NCBI GenBank assembly: GCA_963966185.1
Contig: CAWZYM010000346.1
Location: 92,001-156,000 of the forward strand
DNA: 64,000 bases
Direction of reading: 5' to 3'
Source of the DNA: Rhabditoides inermis
Lineage: Eukaryota > Nematoda > Chromadorea > Rhabditida > Rhabditidae
Both the position numbers and the translations under genes were made by a program. Below, piece after piece: positions 57,701 through 64,000 of the stretch. Positions within the stretch are counted from its first letter, which is position 1, and each line of letters opens with the position of its first letter. Under the pieces are notes generated by a model. That model was not told where the DNA came from. It saw only the letters and a list, made by a program, of their open reading frames with translations, and made no database searches.

Positions 57701-60700
57701 TCATCGCTTTTCAAATTCATCTCTTTTCAAATTCATCGCTTTTCAAATTCATCGCTTTTCAAATTCATCGCTTTTCAAATTCATCGCTTTTCAAATTCAT
57801 CGCTTTTCAAATTCATCGCTTTTCAAATTCATCGTTTTTCAAATTCATCGCTTTTCAAATTCATCGTTTTTCAAATTCATCGCTTTTCAAATTCATCGCT
57901 TTTCAAATTCATCGTTTTTCAAATTCATCGCTTTTCAAATTCATCGCTTTTTCAAATTCATCGCTTTTTCAAATTCATCGCTTTTCAAATTCATCGCTTT
58001 TTCAAAATCATCGCTTTTCAAATTCATCGCTTTTCAAATTCATCGCTTTTCAAATTCATCGCTTTTCAAATTCATCGCTTTTCAAATTCATCGCTTTTCA
58101 AATTCATCGCTTTTCAAATTCATCGCTTTTCAAATTCATCGCTTTTCAAATTCATCGCTTTTCAAATTCATCGCTTTTCAAATTCATCGCTTTTCAAATT
58201 CATCGCTTTTCAAATTCATCGCTTTTCAAATTCATCGATCGCTTTTCAAATTCATCGCTTTCCAAATTCATCGCTTTTCAAATTCATCGCTTTTCAAATG
58301 CATCGCTTTTCAAATTCATCGCTTTTCAAATTCATCGCTTTTCAAATTCATCGCTTTTCAAATTCATCGCTTTTCAAATTCATCGCTTTTCAAGTTCATC
58401 GCTTTTCAATTTCATCGCTTTTCAAATTCATCGCTTTTCAAATTCATCGCTTTTTCAAATTCATCGCTTTTTCAAATTCATCGCTTTTCAAATTCATCGC
58501 TTTTCAAATTCATCGCATTTCAAATTCATCGCTTTTCAAATTCATCGCTTTTCAATTCCATCGCTTTTCAAATTCATCGCTTTTCAAATTCATCGCTTTT
58601 CAAATTCATCGCTTTTCAAATTCATCGCTTTTCAAATTCATCGCATTTCAAATTCATCGATTTTCAAATTCATCGCTTTTCAAATTCATCGCTTTTCAAA
58701 TTCATCGATTTTCAAATTCATCGCTTCTCAAATTCATCGCTTTTCAAATTCATCGCTTCTCAAATTCATCGCTTTTCAAATTCATCGCTTTTCAAATTCA
58801 TCGCTTTTCAAATTCATCGCTTTTCAAATTCATCGCTTTTCAAATTCATCGATTTTCAAATTCATCGCTTCTCAAATTCATCGCTTTTCAAATTCATCGC
58901 TTCTCAAATTCATCGCTTTTCAAATTCATCGCTTTTCAAATTCATCGCTTTTCAAATTCATCGCTTTTCAAATTCATCGCTTTTCGAATTCATCGCTTTT
59001 CAAATTCATCGCTTTTCAAATTCATCGCTTTTCAAATTCATCGCTTTTCAAATTCATCGCTTTTCAAATTCATCGCTTTTCAAATTCATCGCTTTTCAAA
59101 TTCATCGCTTTTCAAATTCATCGCTTTTCAAATTCATCGCTTTTCAAATTCATCGCTTTTCAAATTCATCGCTTTTCAAATTCATCGCTTTTCAAATTCA
59201 TCGCTTTTCAAATTCATCGCTTTTCAAATTCATCGCTTTTCAAATTCATCGCTTTTCAAATTCATCGCTTTTCAAATTCATCGCTTTTCAAATTCATCGC
59301 TTTTCAAATTCATCGCTTTTCAAATTCATCGCTTTTCAAATTCATCGCTTTTCAAATTCATCGCTTTTCAAATTCATCGCTTCTCAAGTTCATCGCTTTT
59401 CAATTTCATCGCTTTTCAAATTCATCGCTTTTCAAATTCATCGCTTTTCAAATTCATCGCTTTTCAAATTCATCGCTTTTCAAGTTCATCGCTTTTCAAT
59501 TTCATCGCTTTTCAAATTCATCGCTTTTCAAATTCATCGCTTTTTCAAATTCATCGCTTTTTCAAATTCATCGCTTTTCAAATTCATCGCTTTTCAAATT
59601 CATCGCATTTCAAATTCATCGCTTTTCAAATTCATCGCTTTTCAAATTCATCGCTTTTCAAATTCATCGCTTTTCAAATTCATCGCTTTTCTAATTCATC
59701 GCTTCAAATTCATCGCTTTTCAAATTTATCGCTTTTCAAATTCATCGCTTTTCAAATTCATCGCTTTTTCAAATTCATCGCTTTTCAAATTCATCGCTTT
59801 TCAAATTCATCGCTTTTCAAATTCATCGCTTTTCAAATTCATCGCTTTTTCAAATTCATCGCTTTTCAAATTCATCGCTTTTCAAATTCATCTCTTTTCA
59901 AATTCATCGCTTTTCAAATTCATCGCTTTTCAAATTCATCGTTTTTCAAATTCATCGCTTTTTCAAATTCATCTCTTTTCAAATTCATCGCATTTTCAAA
60001 TTCATCGCTTTTCAAATTCATCGCTTTTTCAAATTCATCGCTTTTTCAAATTCATCGCTTTTCAAATTCATCGCTTTTCAAATTCATTGCTTTTTCAAAT
60101 TCATCGCTTTTTCAAATTCATCGCTTTTCAAATTCATCGCTTTTCAAATTCATCGCTTTTCAAATTCATCGCTTTTCAAATTCATCGCTTTTCAAATTCA
60201 TCGCTTTTCAAATTCATCGCTTTTCAAATTCATCGCTTTTCAAATTCATCGCTTTTCAACTTCATCGCTTTTCAAATTCATCGATTCTCAAATTCATCGC
60301 TTCTCAAATTCATCGCTTTTCAAATTCATCGCTTTTCAAATTCATCGCTTTTTCAAATTCATCGCTTTTCAAATTCATCGCTTTTTCAAATTCATCTCTT
60401 TTCAAATTCATCGCTTTTCAAATTCATCGCTTTTCAAATTCATCGTTTTTCAAATTCATCGCTTTTTCAAATTCATCTCTTTTCAAATTCATCGCATTTT
60501 CAAATTCATCGCTTTTCAAATTCATCGCTTTTTCAAATTCATCGCTTTTTCAAATTCATCGCTTTTCAAATTCATCGCTTTTCAAATTCATTGCTTTTTC
60601 AAATTCATCGCTTTTTCAAATTCATCGCTTTTCAAATTCATCGCTTTTCAAATTCATCGCTTTTCAAATTCATCGCTTTTCAAATTCATCGCTTTTCAAA

Positions 60701-61090
60701 TTCATCGCTTTTCAAATTCATCGCTTTTCAAATTCATCGCTTTTCAAATTCATCGCTTTTCAACTTCATCGCTTTTCAAATTCATCGATTCTCAAATTCA
60801 TCGCTTCTCAAATTCATCGCTTTTCAAATTCATCGCTTTTCAAATTCATCGCTTTTTCAAATTCATCGCTTTTCAAATTCATCGCTTTTCAAATTCATCG
60901 CTTTTCAAATTCATCGCTTTTCAAATTCATCGCTTTTTCAAATTCATCGCTTTTCAAATTCATCGCTTTTCAAATTCATCGCTTTTCAAATTCATCGCTT
61001 TTCAAATTCATCGCTTTTCAAATTCATCGCTTTTCAAATTCATCGCTTTTCAAATTCATCGTTTTTCAAATTCATCGCTTTTCAAATTAA
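51653..61090 (+). other. 3145-codon open frame across SatA, probably not a gene
   Basis: The frame opens in a SatB unit (first ATG 51665, reading MPSGHIHTIEFEQ) and runs through SatA as a 16-residue repeat FKFIAFQIHRFSNSSL. Because 16 is not a multiple of three, 48 bases make one protein repeat and all three frames read the same cycle, so 17 bp units only change phase. TTTTCAAATTCATCGC has no stop in any plus-strand phase, so length here is not evidence of coding. No promoter, intron signals or polyadenylation signal were found. Confidence 0.15.
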
Positions 61091-64000
61091 TCGCTTTTCA
61101 AATTCATCGCTTTTCAAATTCATCGCTTTTCAAATTCATCGCTTTTCAAATTCATCGCTTTTCAAATTCATCGCTTTACAAATTCATCGCTTTTCAAATT
61201 CATCGCTTTTCAAATTCATCGCTTTTCAAATTCATCGCTTTTCAAATTCATCGCTTTTCAAATACATCGTTTTTCAATTTCATCGCTTTTCAAATTCATC
61301 GCTTTTCAAATTCATCGCTTTTCAAATTCATCGCTTTTCAAATTCATTGTTTTTCAAATTCATCGCTTTTCAAATTCATCGCTTTTCAAATTCATCGCTT
61401 TTCAAATTCATCGCTTTTTAAAATTCATCGCTTTTCAAATTCATCTTCAAATTCATCGCTTTTCAAATTCATCGCTTCTCAAATTCATCGCTTTTCAAAT
61501 TCATCGCTTTTCAAATTCATCGCTTCTCAAATTCATCGCTTTTCAAATTCATCGCTTTTCAAATTCGTTGCTTTTCAAACTCATTGCTTTTTCAAATTCA
61601 TCGCTTTTCAAATTCATCGCTTTTCAAATTCATCGCTTTTCAAATTCATCGCTTTTCAAATTCATCGCTTTTCAAATTCATCGCTTTTCAAATTCATCGC
61701 TTCTCAATTTCATCGCTTCTCAATTTCATCGCTTTTCAAATTCATCGCTTTTCAAATTCATCGCTTCTCAAATTTCATCGCTTTTCAAATTCATCGCTTT
61801 TCAAATTCATCGCTTTTCAAATTCATCGCTTTTCAAATTCATCGCTTTTCAAATTCATCGCTTTTCAAATTCATCGCTTTTCAAATTCATCGCTTCTCAA
61901 ATTCATCGCTTTTCAAATTCATCGCTTTTCAAATTCATCGCTTCTCAAATTCATCGCTTTTCAAATTCATCGCTTTTCAAATTCATCGCTTTTCAAATCA
62001 TCGCTTTTCAAATTCATCGCTTTTCAAATTCATCGCTTTTCAAATTCATCGCTTTTCAAATTCATCGCTTTTCAAATTCATCGCTTTTCAAATTCATCGC
62101 TTTTCAAATTCATCGCTTTTCAAATTCATCGCTTTTCAAATTCATCGCTTTTCAAATTCATCGCTTTTCAAATTCATCGCTTTTCAAATTCATCGCTTTT
62201 CAAATTCATCGCTTTTCAAATTCATCGCTTTTCAAATTCATCGCTTTTCAAATTCATCGCTTTACAATTTCATCGCTTTTCAAATTCATCGCTTTTCAAA
62301 TTCATCGCTTTACAATTTCATCGCTTTTCAAATTCATCGCTTTTCAAATTCATCGCTTTACAAATTCATCGCTTTTCAAATTCATCGCTTTTCAAATTCA
62401 TCGCTTTTCAAATTCATCGCTTTTCAAATTCATCGCTTTTCAAATTCATCGCTTTTCAAATTCATCGCTTTTCAAATTCATCGCTTTTCAAATTCATCGC
62501 TTTTCAAATTCATCGCTTTTCAAATTCATCGCTTTTCAAATTCATCGCTTTTCAAATTCATCGCTTTTCAAATTCATCGCTTTTCAAATTCATCGCTTTT
62601 CAAATTCATCGCTTTTCAAATTCATCGCTTTTCAAATTCATCGCTTTTCAAATTCATCGCTTTTCAAATTCATCGCTTTTCAAATTCATCGCTTTTCAAA
62701 TTCATCGCTTTTCAAATTCATCGCTTTTCAAATTCATCGCTTTTCAAATTCATCGCTTTTCAAATTCATCGCTTTTCAAATTCATCGCTTTTCAAATTCA
62801 TCGCTTTTCAAATTCATCGCTTTTCAAATTCATCGCTTTTCAAATTCATCGCTTTTCAAATTCATCGCTTTTCAAATTCATCGCTTTTCAAATTCATCGC
62901 TTTTCAAATTCATCGCTTTTTAAATTCATCGCTTTTCAAATTCATCGCTTTTCAAATTCATCGCTTTTCAAATTCATCGCTTTTCAAATTCATCGCTTTT
63001 CAAATTCATCGCTTTTCAAATTCATCGCTTTTCAAATTCATCGCTTTTCAAATTCATCGCTTTTCAAATTCATCGCTTTTCAAATTCATCGCTTTTCAAA
63101 TTCATCGCTTTTCAAATTCATCGCTTTTCAAATTCATCGCTTTTCAAATTCATCGCTTTTCAAATTCATCGCTTTTCAAATTCATCGCTTTTCAAATTCA
63201 TCGCTTTTCAAATTCATCGCTTTTCAAATTCATCGCTTTTCAAATTCATCGCTTTTCAAATTCATCGCTTTTCAAATTCATCGCTTTTCAAATTCATCGC
63301 TTTTCAAATTCATCGCTTTTCAAATTCATCGCTTTTCAAATTCATCGCTTTTCAAATTCATCGCTTTTCAAATTCATCGCTTTTCAAATTCATCGCTTTT
63401 CAAATTCATCGCTTTTCAAATTCATCGCTTTTCAAATTCATCGCTTTTCAAATTCATCGCTTTTCAAATTCATCGCTTTTCAAATTCATCGCTTTTCAAA
63501 TTCATCGCTTTTCAAATTCATCGCTTTTCAAATTCATCGCTTTTCAAATTCATCGCTTTTCAAATTCATCGCTTTTCAAATTCATCGCTTTTCAAATTCA
63601 TCGCTTCTCAAATTCATCGCTTTTCAAATTCATCGCTTTTCAAATTCATCGCTTTCAAATTCATCGCTTTTCAAATTCATCGCTTTTCAAATTCGTTGTT
63701 TTCAAATCATCGCTTTTCAAATTCATCGCTTTTCAAATTCATCGATTTTCAAATTCATCGCTTTTCAAATTCATCGCTTCTCAAATTCATCGCTTTTCAA
63801 ATTCATCGCTTTTCAAATTCATCGCTTCTCAAATTCATCGCTTTTCAAATTCATCGCTTTTCAAATTCGTTGCTTTTCAAACTCATCGCTTTTTCAAATT
63901 CATCGCTTTTCAAATTCATCGCTTTTCAAATTCATCGCTTTTCAAATTCATCGCTTTTCAAATTCATCGCTTTTCAAATTCATCGCTTTTCAAATTCATC
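51720..64000 (+). repeat. SatA array 5, running off the window
   Basis: More than 760 units of TTTTCAAATTCATCGC. Marker variants show internal duplications: 53979-54220 recurs at 55716-55957 (offset 1737), and about 59870-60330 recurs at 60374-60834 (offset 504). Between about 62345 and 63604 the units are nearly perfect. Near 63650-63900 variants return (GTTGTTTTCAAATC). The array continues past the window end. Confidence 0.97.

Noticed and set aside
62345..64000. Telomeric repeat at the right edge
   Set aside because: The unit is SatA, not TTAGG, TTAGGC or TTAGGG type, and it is interspersed within the window.

Overview
The window is eukaryotic DNA dominated by satellites and transposable elements. 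Introns are very short (about 48 to 145 nt), donors are GTGAGT-like and acceptors read TTTTCAG, TTTTAG or TTTGCAG. With the fold-back and Helitron-like elements this suggests a compact-intron animal, possibly a nematode, but nothing here fixes the taxon. No bacterial, organellar, rRNA or complete tRNA gene was seen.

Left part (1-6126): a 1.3 kb block occurs twice in direct orientation (1-1301 and 4826-6126) and looked the same wherever I compared it. It carries the decayed 3' end of a vigilin-type multi-KH gene and a hairpin MITE rich in GCGTCAA. Between the copies lie the last two exons of an unrecognised minus-strand gene (2924-3238), a four-exon plus-strand gene for a 161-residue protein with 11-residue repeats (3527-4250), and a hammerhead-ribozyme-like fragment of Penelope-like type.

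Two satellites fill most of the rest. SatA has a 16 bp unit (TTTTCAAATTCATCGC on one strand) and covers 6241-8902, 18098-33094, 46801-47604, 47972-48595 and 51720-64000. SatB has a 164 bp unit and covers 8903-9952, 33144-46792 and 50392-51719; single SatB units also punctuate the SatA array at 24.6-32.8 kb. SatA has no stop codon in any frame on one strand, which explains ORFs of up to 3145 codons; I regard these as non-coding by default. SatB forms a five-unit higher-order repeat of 828 bp.

The interval 10.2-18.1 kb is a set of nested inverted repeats: a 3.9 kb palindrome (10204-14058) holding a Penelope-like RT fragment, a TTAA-flanked MITE, Helitron-like ends and a TATA-driven gene fragment in each arm; an inverted LINE duplication (14394-15480) with a frameshifted RT; a 0.86 kb fold-back element (16091-16953); and a small inverted repeat (17261-17540).

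At window scale the order is mirrored: [SatA minus][SatB plus][200 bp module plus] at 6.2-10.2 kb faces [module minus][SatB minus][SatA plus] at 50.2-64 kb. This points to inverted duplication or repeated insertion of one composite satellite element. The right edge is still inside SatA.
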